From: Streptomyces sp. DH41
Lineage (GTDB): Bacteria > Actinomycetota > Actinomycetes > Streptomycetales > Streptomycetaceae
Assembly (NCBI RefSeq): GCF_029813785.1
Contig: NZ_JARVKY010000002.1
Location: 1-64,000 of the forward strand
DNA length: 64,000 nucleotides
Direction of reading: 5' to 3'
Made by a program: the position numbers and the translations under genes
Part shown: positions 26,970 through 36,005 of the stretch, piece after piece
Position numbering within the stretch: the first letter of the stretch is position 1
Layout of the letters: each line of letters begins with the position of its first letter
The notes under the pieces: model-generated
Told to the model about the DNA's origin: nothing
What the model saw: the letters and a program-made list of their open reading frames with translations, nothing else
Database searches by the model: none

Positions 26970-28130
26970 GTGTCAGGAAGGCTTCTGCGTCTGGTGTGTA
27001 CGGCGGCGATGGCGGCCGGGATCGCCCTCGCGCCCGTGCCCGCCACGGCCGAACCCGAGCCCGGCGGGGCCGGCGGCGACCGGTCCGTGGCAGGGCTGCT
27101 GACAGACCTTCAGCGGTTGTACCAGGAGGCGGAGAAGGCCACCGAGACCTACAACGCCACCGAGGAGCGCCTGAAGAAGCAGCGCGCCGAGGTGAAGCGG
27201 CTGGACGCCGCACTGGCCCGCACCCGGCTGTCCCTGCACGACAGCCGCGGCGCCGCCGGACGGCTGGCCCGGCAGCAGTACCAGAACAGCAGCAACCTCT
27301 CCCCCTATCTCCGGCTGCTGCTGGCCCGCGATCCGCAGCACGCGCTCGACCAGGGGCATGTGATCGGGCAGCTGGCCAGGGAACGGGTCGAGACGGTGGG
27401 CCGCCTGGCCGGCGACGAGAAGAGGGCCGGGGAGCTGGCCCGGCGGGCACGCGAGGCCCTGGACGAGCAACTCGCCCTCGCCGAACGGCAGGAGGTGGAG
27501 CGGGACGACGTGGAGGAGAGGCTGCGCGCGGTCGAGGAGCTGCTCGCCTCGCTGACTCCCGAGGAGCTGGCCGCGCTGGCCGAGTTCGAGAGGAACGGGA
27601 TCACCGAGGACCAGGAGCGGTTCATGGCGTCCGGCGCGCTCGGTGACGACGGCAGGCCGTCCGCGGAGGGCGACCGGGCGGTGCGCTTCGCGGTGGAGCA
27701 GCTCGGCAAGCCGTACGAGTGGGGGGCGGAGGGGCCGGCGTCGTACGACTGCTCGGGACTGACCTCCGTGGCCTGGGAGCGGGCCGGGTCGCCGATCCCC
27801 CGGACCAGCCAGGAGCAGTGGGCCCGGCTGGAGCGCGTGCCGCTCGGCGAGCTGCGGCCCGGCGACCTGGTCGTGTACTTCCCCGAGGCCACCCATGTGG
27901 CGCTGTACCTCGGTGACGGCATGGTCGTCCAGGCGCCGCGTCCCGGCGCCGAGGTCAAGGTGTCACCGATCGCGGCCAACCCGGTGCTGGGCGCCGTACG
28001 GCCCGACCCCGATGGGGAGCCACTGCGGCGGTACGCGCCACCGAGGCTCCCCGAGGAGACGACGGACGGATCCGACGAGGGATACGCCGACGCCTACGCG
28101 CCCGCGGCGCCCGAGACCTCCATCAGGTAG
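26970..28130 (+). CDS. secreted NlpC/P60 peptidoglycan endopeptidase with coiled coil
   Basis: 386 residues from the GTG at 26970, with GGAGG 7 bases upstream. A signal peptide spans residues 1-27. Residues about 38-215 are a long helical coiled coil (LLTDLQRLYQEAEKATETYN ... LALAERQEVERDDVEERL). The C-terminal NlpC/P60 domain has Cys261 in SYDCSGLT, His309 in ATHVALYLG and a polar third residue after it. This is the RipA-like architecture: the coiled coil controls a DL-endopeptidase cutting stem peptides. Its last 37 bases overlap the 3' end of the convergent flavoprotein gene. Confidence 0.92.
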   Translation: MSGRLLRLVCTAAMAAGIALAPVPATAEPEPGGAGGDRSVAGLLTDLQRLYQEAEKATETYNATEERLKKQRAEVKRLDAALARTRLSLHDSRGAAGRLARQQYQNSSNLSPYLRLLLARDPQHALDQGHVIGQLARERVETVGRLAGDEKRAGELARRAREALDEQLALAERQEVERDDVEERLRAVEELLASLTPEELAALAEFERNGITEDQERFMASGALGDDGRPSAEGDRAVRFAVEQLGKPYEWGAEGPASYDCSGLTSVAWERAGSPIPRTSQEQWARLERVPLGELRPGDLVVYFPEATHVALYLGDGMVVQAPRPGAEVKVSPIAANPVLGAVRPDPDGEPLRRYAPPRLPEETTDGSDEGYADAYAPAAPETSIR

Positions 28131-29356
28131 CCCTCGGTCTTCGCCGGGTCGTAGAAGAAGTTCTCGAAGTCGGCCGGGTCGTTGAAGCCGTTGGCGAAGC
28201 GGTCGGCGATGGGCTGGAGTTCGCCGGCGGCGCCGAACAGGTTGAGGATGTGCTCCGGCGGCGGGGCGAGCATGGTGTTCGTCCACTTGGTGACGTGCTG
28301 GGCCGTCTCCCAGTAGCGGTCGAAGGTCTGCCGCATCCAGGCCTCGTCGAACTCCTTCTCGCCCTGCTCCAGGATGGAGGCGAGGTAGGAGGCGGCGCAC
28401 TTGGAGGCGGAGTTGGAGCCCTGCCCGGTGATCGGGTCGTTGGCGACGACCACGTCGGCCACGCCGAGGACCAGGCCGCCGCCGGGCAGCCGGCCGACCG
28501 GGTTGCGGACGGTGGGGGCGTAGCGGCCGGCCAGCGTGCCGCCGGCGTCGGTCAGCTCGACCTTGGTGGCCCGCGCGTACTCCCAGGGGAGGAACCTCTC
28601 CATGAGTTCCAGGGTCAGGGAGAGGTGCTCCGCCGGGTCCTTGACGTCCTTGAAGGCGTCCAGCGGGCCGCCGGGTATGCCCTCCCAGAACAGGATGTCG
28701 GCGCGGCCCGAGAGCGTGACCGTCGGCATGATGAACATCTCGCCGACGCCGGGGACCAGGTTGCAGCGGACCGCCTCCATGTCCGGGTGCTCCGGGCGCG
28801 GGCCCATCCCGTGGACGTAGGCCACCGCGAGCGCGCGCTGCGGCTCGGCGTACGGGGAGCGGGAGGCGTCGCGGCCGAACATCTGGACCAGCTCACCCTT
28901 GCCCGCCGAGACGAGGACGAGGTCGTAGGCGCGGGAGAAGTAGTCGAGGTCGCCGACGGCCGCGCCGTGGATGACCAGCTGGCCGCCGCGCTGGGCGAAG
29001 GTCTCCATCCAGCCGGCCATCTTCACCCGCTGGTCCACCGACTGCGCGAAGCCGTCGAGGTGCCCCACCCAGTCGATCGCGCGCTGCGAGGGGCCCGGGT
29101 CGAAGGAGCCGGGGGCCGCCACCGAGACGCCGAGTCCTTCGATCTTCGGGGCCTGGGACTCCCAGAAGTTCAGCTGGAGATCGCGCTCATGCTGGAGTGC
29201 CGTGTGGAACATGCACTGCGTCGACATGACCCGCCCGGTGCGGATCTCGTCCGCGGTCCGGTTGGACATCAGGGTGACCTCGTAGCCGTGCGACTGGAGG
29301 CCGAGGGCGAGCTGGAGACCGGACTGGCCGGCTCCGACGACGAGTATCTTCCGCAT
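28094..29356 (-). CDS. styrene/indole monooxygenase-like flavoprotein linked to the conservon
   Basis: 420 residues from the ATG at 29356 (GGAGAC upstream). The N-terminal FAD motif is KILVVGAGQSGLQLALGLQ, followed by SMO-type sequence (MSTQCMFHTALQHERDLQLNFWE) and a C-terminal GxxxP-like DPITGQGSNSASKCA flavin loop. Styrene monooxygenase-type enzymes need a separate flavin reductase, not seen nearby. It follows cvnD by 29 bp on the same strand, so it is probably the effector-side gene of the conservon; many conservons carry a P450 at this place instead. Confidence 0.85.
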   Translation of the reverse strand: MRKILVVGAGQSGLQLALGLQSHGYEVTLMSNRTADEIRTGRVMSTQCMFHTALQHERDLQLNFWESQAPKIEGLGVSVAAPGSFDPGPSQRAIDWVGHLDGFAQSVDQRVKMAGWMETFAQRGGQLVIHGAAVGDLDYFSRAYDLVLVSAGKGELVQMFGRDASRSPYAEPQRALAVAYVHGMGPRPEHPDMEAVRCNLVPGVGEMFIMPTVTLSGRADILFWEGIPGGPLDAFKDVKDPAEHLSLTLELMERFLPWEYARATKVELTDAGGTLAGRYAPTVRNPVGRLPGGGLVLGVADVVVANDPITGQGSNSASKCAASYLASILEQGEKEFDEAWMRQTFDRYWETAQHVTKWTNTMLAPPPEHILNLFGAAGELQPIADRFANGFNDPADFENFFYDPAKTEGYLMEVSGAAGA

Positions 29357-29385
29357 GCGGTTTCCGTCTCCTACTCGGGGGTCGT

Positions 29386-30027
29386 CTACTCGGGTGTTTC
29401 GTCGAGCGCGTGGCCCACGAGGGACAAGAGGGTCTCGATGGCCGAGATCCGACGGCGCGCGTCCATGATCATTACAGGTATGTGCGCGGGGATCGTCAAC
29501 GCCTCCCGCACGTCCTCCGCCTCGAACAGCTCGCTGCCGTCGAAGTGGTTCACCGCGACGACGTACGGCAGTCCGCAGCTCTCGAAGTAGTCCAGTGCCG
29601 GCCAGCAGTCCTTCAGGCGGCGGGTGTCGGCCATCACGACTGCGCCGATCGCGCCGCGCACCAGGTCGTCCCACATGAACCAGAACCGCTGCTGGCCCGG
29701 CGTGCCGAACAGGTAGAGCACCAGGTCGTCGTCGAGCGTGATGCGGCCGAAGTCCATGGCCACGGTGGTGGTCAGCTTGCCCGGGGTGGCGGTGAGGTCG
29801 TCGGTCTCCTCGCTCGCCTCGGTCATAAGCGCCTCGGTCTGCAGCGGCGTGATCTCCGAGACGGCGGTGACCAGCGTGGTCTTGCCGACGCCGAAGCCGC
29901 CCGCGACGACGATCTTCGTGGCGACGGGCGCGCGGGTGCGGTCCGTCTGCCAGGGCCGCATGGGCTCGTCGGGGTCGACGAGGGGGGAGACGCCGTAGGC
30001 GGCGGCGTCAGAGACGACGGAGTCCAC
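29386..30027 (-). CDS. cvnD: conservon small GTPase CvnD
   Basis: 213 residues from a GTG at 30027 with AAAGGG 7 bases upstream; the start lies 20 bases inside the end of cvnC. GTPase motifs: P-loop GGFGVGKTT (about residues 28-36), the switch element LFGTPGQQRFW, and NHFD as the guanine-specificity (NKxD-like) motif. It is an MglA/Ras-like GTPase. In conservons it cycles with the roadblock protein CvnB and forms a membrane complex with CvnA, resembling eukaryotic G-protein signalling. Confidence 0.92.
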   Translation of the reverse strand: MDSVVSDAAAYGVSPLVDPDEPMRPWQTDRTRAPVATKIVVAGGFGVGKTTLVTAVSEITPLQTEALMTEASEETDDLTATPGKLTTTVAMDFGRITLDDDLVLYLFGTPGQQRFWFMWDDLVRGAIGAVVMADTRRLKDCWPALDYFESCGLPYVVAVNHFDGSELFEAEDVREALTIPAHIPVMIMDARRRISAIETLLSLVGHALDETPE

Positions 30028-30448
30028 TGAGCACCCTTTCGAGCAGAGCGCGGTCCGGGCGGCCCGCGCCGTGGCCGGTTCCGGTGCCGTACACACGGAT
30101 CTTTCCCTGGTCCGCGAGGTCGCTGAGGAGCACCCGGACCACGCCGAGCGGCATCTTCAGCAGCGCGGCGATCTCGGCCACCGTACGCATACGGCGGCAC
30201 AGTTCGACGATGGCCCGCATCTCCGGCATCACCCGGGAGGTGAGCGAACCGTTCGTCAGTTCCTTGCGCTCCTCGGCGGCTTCGAGCGCTGCCGTGCCGG
30301 CGGTGGCGCCGACGAACGTCTCGACGAGCAGGACGTGGCCGAAGCGGGTCCGGCCGCCGGTGAGCGAGTAGGGGCGTACGCGGGCGGGCTTGCGGTCGGC
30401 GCCGCGTACGGGGAGGTTCTTCGGGGTTTTCCTGGGACTGCTGCTCAT
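30008..30448 (-). CDS. cvnC: conservon protein CvnC (DUF742)
   Basis: 146 residues, ATG overlapping the cvnB stop (ATGA). It has the DUF742 pattern: VRPYSLTGGRTR, then a winged-helix-like TVAEIAALLKMPLGVVRVLLSDLADQGKIRV. The role is probably to bind DNA or bridge the GTPase and kinase parts. It overlaps cvnD by 20 bases, giving tight co-translation of the whole module. Confidence 0.92.
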   Translation of the reverse strand: MSSSPRKTPKNLPVRGADRKPARVRPYSLTGGRTRFGHVLLVETFVGATAGTAALEAAEERKELTNGSLTSRVMPEMRAIVELCRRMRTVAEIAALLKMPLGVVRVLLSDLADQGKIRVYGTGTGHGAGRPDRALLERVLSGLRRL

Positions 30449-30954
30449 CGGGTGCTCCCCGTCGAGGTCGACACGGACTCCAGGGATTTCCGCAGCTCGC
30501 TGCGGAGTTCGGGGGTCAGGACGTGGCCGGCGCGGCCGACGAAGAGGGCCATGTGGTACGCGATGACGCTCATGTCGCAGTCCGCGGAGCCGTGCACGCC
30601 GAGCAGCGAGCCGTCGCTGATCGACATCACGAACAGGCTGCCCTCGTCCATGGCGACCATCGTGTGCTTCACGTTGCCGAAGTCCATCAGCCGGGCGGCA
30701 CCGATGGTGAGGCTGCCGACGCCGGAGACGACGGTGGCGAGGTCGGCGGCGGAACCGCGCGGGCCGGCGCGGCGCACGGCCCGGACCTCGCGGGCCGCGT
30801 CGTAGCTCTCCTGGTCGGAGGAGAGCAGGAGCAGGCCGTCGGAGGAGACCACCGCCACCGAGAGGATGCCGGGCACCTCCTCGACCAGGTTGGTCAGCAG
30901 CCAGTGCAGGTTGCGGGCTTCATTGCTGAGTCCGAAGGTACTGGGAGCGGTCAA
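30445..30954 (-). CDS. cvnB: conservon roadblock/LC7 protein CvnB
   Basis: 169 residues from a TTG start that overlaps the cvnA stop (TTGA), with GAGGAGG 6 bases upstream. The roadblock/LC7 fold is recognisable: LHWLLTNLVEEVPGILSVAVVSSDGLLL, then MDFGNVKHTMVAMDEGSLFVM. In other conservons this protein acts as GAP or scaffold for CvnD. The stop overlaps the cvnC start. Confidence 0.92.
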   Translation of the reverse strand: MTAPSTFGLSNEARNLHWLLTNLVEEVPGILSVAVVSSDGLLLLSSDQESYDAAREVRAVRRAGPRGSAADLATVVSGVGSLTIGAARLMDFGNVKHTMVAMDEGSLFVMSISDGSLLGVHGSADCDMSVIAYHMALFVGRAGHVLTPELRSELRKSLESVSTSTGSTR

Positions 30955-33953
30955 CTGCTTGCCTCCTCGACAGTGCCCCCCGTTGCTTCTTCGGTTGTGT
31001 CCGCTGCGGCGATCTCCGCCTCGACGTCGCGACGCCCGGCCTCCGCGCCCTGACGGAATCCGCCCAGGCGGCGCCGGAGTGCGTCGGCGTCGACGGAACC
31101 CGTCGTGCGCGGCCGTGGGACCGCCGCGGGCGCGCTGACCTTCGGGGTCCGCTTGGGCAGACCCTTGTCGGTGACGGGTTCGGCCGGTTCGGTGGGCCCG
31201 GTGGTCTCGGTGGGCCCGGGGGGTCCGGCGTCTCGGGTCCCGGTGGTCTCGGCGTGCCCGGCGTCTTTGGTGGTTCCGGTCGGCTCAGGGCCTCCGGTCG
31301 GCTCGGGCTCCTCGGCCCGTGCGGTGCCTTCGTCCGGGGTGCGGTCGTGGGCGTCGGGGCCGATGGCGTAGGGACCGGGTGCGGAGTCCTTCGATTCCGG
31401 CTCCGGCTCCGGCTCCGGCTCAGGTGTCCGGGCCTCTGTTTCGGTCCGGGCCGGGAGCAGGAGTGCCATCGTGGTGTCATCGGGGAGGTCCCGGCCGGGG
31501 GCGGTTTCGGGCCCGGCCGGCTGTGCCTCGGGGGCGTTCCCCTCGGGGGCCTGCGCCTCGGGGGCCTGCGCCTCGGGGGGCCGTGTCGCTTCCTGGGCGG
31601 GCTCCGGGCCGTCGGTCTGGTCGGCCTCCGCGCGTCGTACCGCCTGTTCCGCCGAGGTGACCAGCGGGTCCGCGTCCTTCGCCGCGTCCTTCTCCGTGCC
31701 CTCCCGCGTGCCCTTCTCCGCGCGCCCCTGAAGGACGTTGGAGTTGGCCTCCGCGTCGGCGCCCGGCAGGGAGAAGGACCCCGTGCCGTCGGGCATCGGC
31801 GCGGCCGGGACGAGCGCGGCCGGCGGTGCCGCGGCGAGCAGCGTGTTCGGCAGGACCACGACGGCCGCGACACCGCCCTGCTTCTGCTCCCGCAGCCGCA
31901 CGCGCGCCCCGTGCCGGTGGGCGAGCCGGGCCACCACGTACAGGCCGAGCCCGAGACCGTCCTCGCCCTCCTGGTCGTAGGGCGTGTCCGGTTCGAAGTC
32001 GGTGAGGCGGGCGTTGAGGCGCTCGAGTCGCTCGGTGGCCATGCCGATGCCCTCGTCCTGGACGGAGAGCATCACCTCGCCGTTCTCCAGGAGCCAGCCG
32101 GAGACCTCGACGGGCAGGTCCGGCGGCGAGAAGGAGGTGGCGTTCTCCATCAGCTCGGCCAGCAGGTGGGAGAGGTCGTCGGCGGCGAACCCGGCCACGT
32201 GGGCGTGCGGCGGCAGCGCGGCGATACGCACGCGCTCGTACCGCTCGATCTCGCTGACCGCGGCCCGGACGACGTCGACCAGCGGCACCGGCCCGGTGCT
32301 GTGCTGGATGTGCTCGGTGCCGGCGAGCACGAGGAGGTTCTCGCTGTGCCGGCGCATGACCGTGGCGAAGTGGTCGAGCTTGAACAGGGTGGAGAGGCGG
32401 TCCGGGTCCTGCTCGCGCTCCTCCAGGCTCTCGATGACCGCGAGCTGCCGCTCGACCAGGCCGAGGGTGCGCAGCGCGAGGTTGACGAAGGTGGAGCCGA
32501 TGCTCTTGCGTACGACGTCCAGCTGGGCGGCGGACCGGGCGAGTTCGGCCCGCAGTTCCTCGCGGGCGTCGGCCATCTTCTGCCGCTGGCCGACGAGGTG
32601 CTTGCGGTCGGACTCCAGCGTGTTGACGCGCTCGGCGAGCGTGGCCGCGTGCGCGTGCAGGGCGTTGACGGAGCGGACGACCTGGGCGAACTCGTCGTTG
32701 CGGCCGGTGAAGGCGACCGGTTCCTGGGCCGTCGGGTCCTCCGCGCCGGCCAGCCGGGCCGAGCCGCGGCGCAGCACCGAGAGCGGGCGGGTGAGGGTGC
32801 GGGCCATGGCGGTGGCGATACCGACGGCGAGCAGCGTCAGGGCGCCGAGGGCGGCGATCCGGATCTCCAGCGCGGTGACGTCGTCGTCGCGCAGCTGCTC
32901 CAGGGACGTGGTCCGCTTCTCGTAGAGGGCGGACTCGGCGCCGCGCATGGCGTCGACGCGGGCCGAGAGCGCGGCGTCCAGCCTCTTGGTGCTGGTGCCG
33001 AGGTCGTCGTCGGAGAGCGTCGGCTCGTCCGTGAGGCCGGCGAGGTACTTCTCGGCGGAGTTGACCTCCGGGCCGGCGACCGTGGAGTCGAAGCTGTCCC
33101 GCGCCTCCTTGGGCGCTCCCTCGCGGAAGTCGGCGAGGGCGGCGTCGGAGCGCACCCGGGCCTGCTGGGCGGCGGCGGCCAGCGCGTCGCGCTGCTCGGC
33201 GTCGGCGTCCGAGGACGTGGTCGTCTCGGTCGGCAGGCCGGTGATCGGGTCGATGACGGTCTCGGTGGTGCTGGGCACGTTCAGGGCCGCGAGCAGCAGG
33301 CCGCGGGTGGCGGCGGCCTGCTGGACGGCGGTGTCCAGCTCGGCGAGGGCGTACGCGCCGGCGCCCGCGCGGGGCGGCATCAGCTCGGCCAGCTCCTCGG
33401 CCAGCGCGTGCAGTTCGGCGATCGCCTCCGAGTACGCCTCGTGCGCCTGGAGAGCGGTGCTCTTGCCGGTGAGCGCCGCCCGGCGCAGTGCCGCGACGGC
33501 GTCGAGGTCCTCGCGCAGGGAGGCGGGCGTGTCGGTGTCGGCACGCAGTTCCTCCACCTGCCGGTCGACCCGTGCGCTGCGCTGCTCGGAGGGCGCCTTG
33601 GTCTTGGGGCGGCCGGCGGCGATGTACGGGGTGACCTCGTCGCGCTCGTCGGCGAGGGAGTGGGCGAGGGTCAGCGCGCTCTGGGTCCGCTCGGCGAGCG
33701 TCACCAGTTCCTGGGCGTCGTGCAGTTGCCCGGAGGCGGCGACGACCGACGGGGCTCCGGCCGCGGCGATGGCGGCGGCCACGACCGTCACAGCGACGAT
33801 GAGGCGGTTGCGTACGTGGGTCGGACGGCCCTTGCCGACGGGGGGCGCCGGCGGCGCCGGGGTGGAGGTGCCGGGGGTGTGCTCCGCGCTCCCCGCGGGG
33901 GCCGTCTGCTTGCCTGTGCGACGAGGCCGCGTCTTCTGCACCGGTGCTCGCAT
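30951..33953 (-). CDS. cvnA: conservon sensor histidine kinase CvnA
   Basis: About 1000 residues if started at the ATG at 33953 (SD weak; the frame is open further upstream). A membrane helix at about 48-70 is followed by a large extracellular nitrate/nitrite-sensing-like helical domain, a second helix at about 360-385, HAMP, and a kinase core with LDHFATVMRRHSENLLVLAG, N-box ELMENATSFSPPD and DEGIGM/GLGLYVVARLA. The last about 300 residues are an extended Pro/Glu/Thr/Ala-rich tail with repeats (EAQAPEAQAPE), likely cytoplasmic and disordered. It heads the cvnA-B-C-D-flavoprotein operon. Confidence 0.9.
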   Translation of the reverse strand: MRAPVQKTRPRRTGKQTAPAGSAEHTPGTSTPAPPAPPVGKGRPTHVRNRLIVAVTVVAAAIAAAGAPSVVAASGQLHDAQELVTLAERTQSALTLAHSLADERDEVTPYIAAGRPKTKAPSEQRSARVDRQVEELRADTDTPASLREDLDAVAALRRAALTGKSTALQAHEAYSEAIAELHALAEELAELMPPRAGAGAYALAELDTAVQQAAATRGLLLAALNVPSTTETVIDPITGLPTETTTSSDADAEQRDALAAAAQQARVRSDAALADFREGAPKEARDSFDSTVAGPEVNSAEKYLAGLTDEPTLSDDDLGTSTKRLDAALSARVDAMRGAESALYEKRTTSLEQLRDDDVTALEIRIAALGALTLLAVGIATAMARTLTRPLSVLRRGSARLAGAEDPTAQEPVAFTGRNDEFAQVVRSVNALHAHAATLAERVNTLESDRKHLVGQRQKMADAREELRAELARSAAQLDVVRKSIGSTFVNLALRTLGLVERQLAVIESLEEREQDPDRLSTLFKLDHFATVMRRHSENLLVLAGTEHIQHSTGPVPLVDVVRAAVSEIERYERVRIAALPPHAHVAGFAADDLSHLLAELMENATSFSPPDLPVEVSGWLLENGEVMLSVQDEGIGMATERLERLNARLTDFEPDTPYDQEGEDGLGLGLYVVARLAHRHGARVRLREQKQGGVAAVVVLPNTLLAAAPPAALVPAAPMPDGTGSFSLPGADAEANSNVLQGRAEKGTREGTEKDAAKDADPLVTSAEQAVRRAEADQTDGPEPAQEATRPPEAQAPEAQAPEGNAPEAQPAGPETAPGRDLPDDTTMALLLPARTETEARTPEPEPEPEPESKDSAPGPYAIGPDAHDRTPDEGTARAEEPEPTGGPEPTGTTKDAGHAETTGTRDAGPPGPTETTGPTEPAEPVTDKGLPKRTPKVSAPAAVPRPRTTGSVDADALRRRLGGFRQGAEAGRRDVEAEIAAADTTEEATGGTVEEASS

Positions 33954-34392
33954 TCCTGACTCGTGTACCCGTGGGCCCGGGTGGCGCTCCGTCAACTGGC
34001 CGGTCGGCGCGTGCACTTTCCGCCACGCTCTGGGCTGCTTCCCTGCCGCCGGCTGCGCTTCGGACGGGGCGACCTCGTGAGCAGGGCAGGCCCCCCACCG
34101 GCTCCCGACCCTTCCAGTGCCGGTGGGCGGTGGGCGTGCATCGTCCGACCCGCCACCCGAAGGAGTGAACCCCGGACGGGAGTTGGTGGGCAAGTTCCCC
34201 CGGCTCGTGCGGCGGGCCTGTGCGGCGCGCCGGTTGGACGTCTGCGACGGGCGGTGGCACTATGTGCCGCCGCGCGTTGCCGGAGTGCGCGATTCCACCT
34301 CAAATCCGGCGCCTGACCTGCGCCGCCGCGTCGATCCCGGGAAGTTGCCGGCCTCTTGCGGACCCTGTGAAGGGGTCGTGCAGACTGGCTGG
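33954..34392. other. 439-bp divergent intergenic region
   Basis: Lies between cvnA (minus) and the phosphatase-like gene (plus) and should hold both promoters. ORFs run through it on both strands but have no proper ribosome sites, and third-position GC drops. A GAAGGAGTG at 34159-34167 looks like an SD but touches the GTG it would serve. I see no small gene, repeat or clear promoter box here. Confidence 0.5.
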
Positions 34393-35184
34393 ATGCGTAC
34401 GGAACTCGTCTCGGAACCCGGCCTCGCCGACCACCCCAACGAGGACTTCGCGAGCGTCGGACTACCGGCCTCGGGACAGGGTGGTTCGCTCGTCGTGCTG
34501 GACGGTGTGACACCGCCGCGGAGCGGGACGGGCTGTCTGCATTCCGTACCCTGGTTCACCGCGCGCCTCGGCGGTGCTCTGACCGAACTGACCGTTTCAC
34601 TCCCGGATGTTCCTCTCGCCGAAGCCCTGTCCCGCGCCATCGCTCGTACCTCGGCAGCGCACGCGGAAACCTGTGACCTTTCTCACCCGCGGACTCCGCA
34701 GGCAACCGTGGTCCTGGCCCGGTGGTCCCCCGCGGCGGTCGAGTACCTGGTCCTGTCCGACTCGGCGCTGCTGGTGGAGGCCCCCGACGGCACGGTCACG
34801 GCGGTCCTGGACGACCGGCTGGCCCGGCTGCCCCGATCGGCTCTCGCCACGGACGCGCTGGTCGACGCGGGCTACCGCAACAAGGAGGGCGGCTTCTACA
34901 CGGCCGCGGCCGACCCGGCCGTGGCGGCGCGTGCGGTGACGGGGGTGCTGCCGCGCGGGGAGGTGCGGACGCTGGCGGCGCTGACGGACGGTGCCGCGCG
35001 GTGGGTGGAGACGTTCCGGGAGGGCGACTGGACGGACTGCCTCGCGCTGGTGCGCAAACAGGGCGCGCAGGCGCTGGTGGACCGCGTACGGGAGCTGGAG
35101 CGCGCCGACGCGGCGGGGGCCCGGGAGTTCCTGGGGCGCGGCAAGGCGCACGACGACGCGACCGTGGTGTACGCGGAGCTCTGA
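34393..35184 (+). CDS. PP2C-like (PPM) serine/threonine phosphatase family protein
   Basis: 263 residues from the ATG at 34393. The order of PPM elements is visible: HPNEDFASVGLPASGQGGSLVVLDGVTPP (family NxDxxxxx ... DGxG), ATVVLARWSPAAVEYLVLSDSALLV, and RTLAALTDGAARWVETF with the metal-binding Asp, ending in AHDDATVVYAEL. The second DG motif is DGV rather than DGMGG, so metal binding may be altered. It stands opposite the conservon and could act on its signalling or on Ser/Thr kinases elsewhere. No SD is evident. Confidence 0.75.
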   Translation: MRTELVSEPGLADHPNEDFASVGLPASGQGGSLVVLDGVTPPRSGTGCLHSVPWFTARLGGALTELTVSLPDVPLAEALSRAIARTSAAHAETCDLSHPRTPQATVVLARWSPAAVEYLVLSDSALLVEAPDGTVTAVLDDRLARLPRSALATDALVDAGYRNKEGGFYTAAADPAVAARAVTGVLPRGEVRTLAALTDGAARWVETFREGDWTDCLALVRKQGAQALVDRVRELERADAAGAREFLGRGKAHDDATVVYAEL

Positions 35185-35272
35185 ACGCCGGGAGGGGACG
35201 CCGGGAGAGAGTGCCGGGCGGAAGCCAAACGGAAGCGCCGGGCGGGAGCGCCGTGGAGAGGCGGGCCCTGCC

Positions 35273-35812
35273 CTACCTCTCCATCCCCCGGTTCAGCTGC
35301 TGCAGCAGCCGGGCCAGTTCCGTCACCTCGCGCGGGTCCCAGTCGGCGAGCCGGCCCGCGTACCGCGCGCGGCGGGCGTCCCGCACCCGGCTGACGCGCG
35401 CCTGGCCTTCCGGGGTCAGGGTGATCAGCCAGGCGCGGCCGTCGGCGGGGTCGGGTTCCCGGGTCACGAGGCCGAGTTCCTCCAGGGCGCGCAGTTGACG
35501 GGACATCGTTGCCTTGCCGACGCCGATGTAGGCCGCGAGCTCGGTGGCCCGCTGCCCTCCGCACTGGCCGAGCCGCACGAGAAGGCCGTACGCGGACGAT
35601 TCCAGGTCGGGGTGGACCTCCCGGGCCATCTCGCCCTGGCTGGCCCGGGCCCGTCGGAGCAGGACCGTCAGCTCCCGCTCCAGTGCCAGGAACTCCGGTT
35701 GGTTCACACCACTGCCGGACGCCTCGCATTCGACTCCGCGACCGCCGCCGTTCCCGCCTTCGTGCACGTCAGCCCCTGCCTCGATTTTCCCGGTCCTGAA
35801 AGTTTCCGCCAC
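35273..35812 (-). CDS. MarR-family transcriptional regulator
   Basis: 179 residues if started at the GTG at 35812; starts at in-frame GTGs further in (for instance before NQPEFLALERELTV) would remove a Gly-rich leader and are quite possible. The winged helix is QRATELAAYIGVGKATMSRQLRALEELGLVTREPDPADGRAWLITLTPEG. It is divergent from the GH25 muramidase gene, which is a candidate target. Confidence 0.85.
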   Translation of the reverse strand: MAETFRTGKIEAGADVHEGGNGGGRGVECEASGSGVNQPEFLALERELTVLLRRARASQGEMAREVHPDLESSAYGLLVRLGQCGGQRATELAAYIGVGKATMSRQLRALEELGLVTREPDPADGRAWLITLTPEGQARVSRVRDARRARYAGRLADWDPREVTELARLLQQLNRGMER

Positions 35813-35893
35813 GGGCCGTCATCACCGCAGCTCGGCAAGTATTTCGCAGGCTTAGACCAACGGAAGCTACTGGTCCCTCTTCCCACCCCCGTT

Positions 35894-35905
35894 CTACGTG
35901 CGTAG
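35894..35905. promoter_or_regulatory. 12-bp inverted repeat CTACG-TG-CGTAG
   Basis: Lies between the MarR gene start (35812) and the muramidase start (36006). A MarR binding site would be expected in this divergent gap, and this is the best inverted repeat I see there. The arms are only 5 bp. Confidence 0.35.
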
Positions 35906-36005
35906 CGTCTTCACCGGACCCCCGAGTGGCATGCGCACGCCAGCCACGGGTTCTCCCCACCCGCGCATCCCCCACCGAGCACCACCGAGCCATCGGAGGC
36001 ACGTC

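Noticed and set aside
34165..34392. Upstream GTG extension of the PP2C-like gene with a GAAGGAG in front
   Set aside because: The SD-like sequence touches the GTG, leaving no spacing, and the extra 76 residues have non-coding composition.
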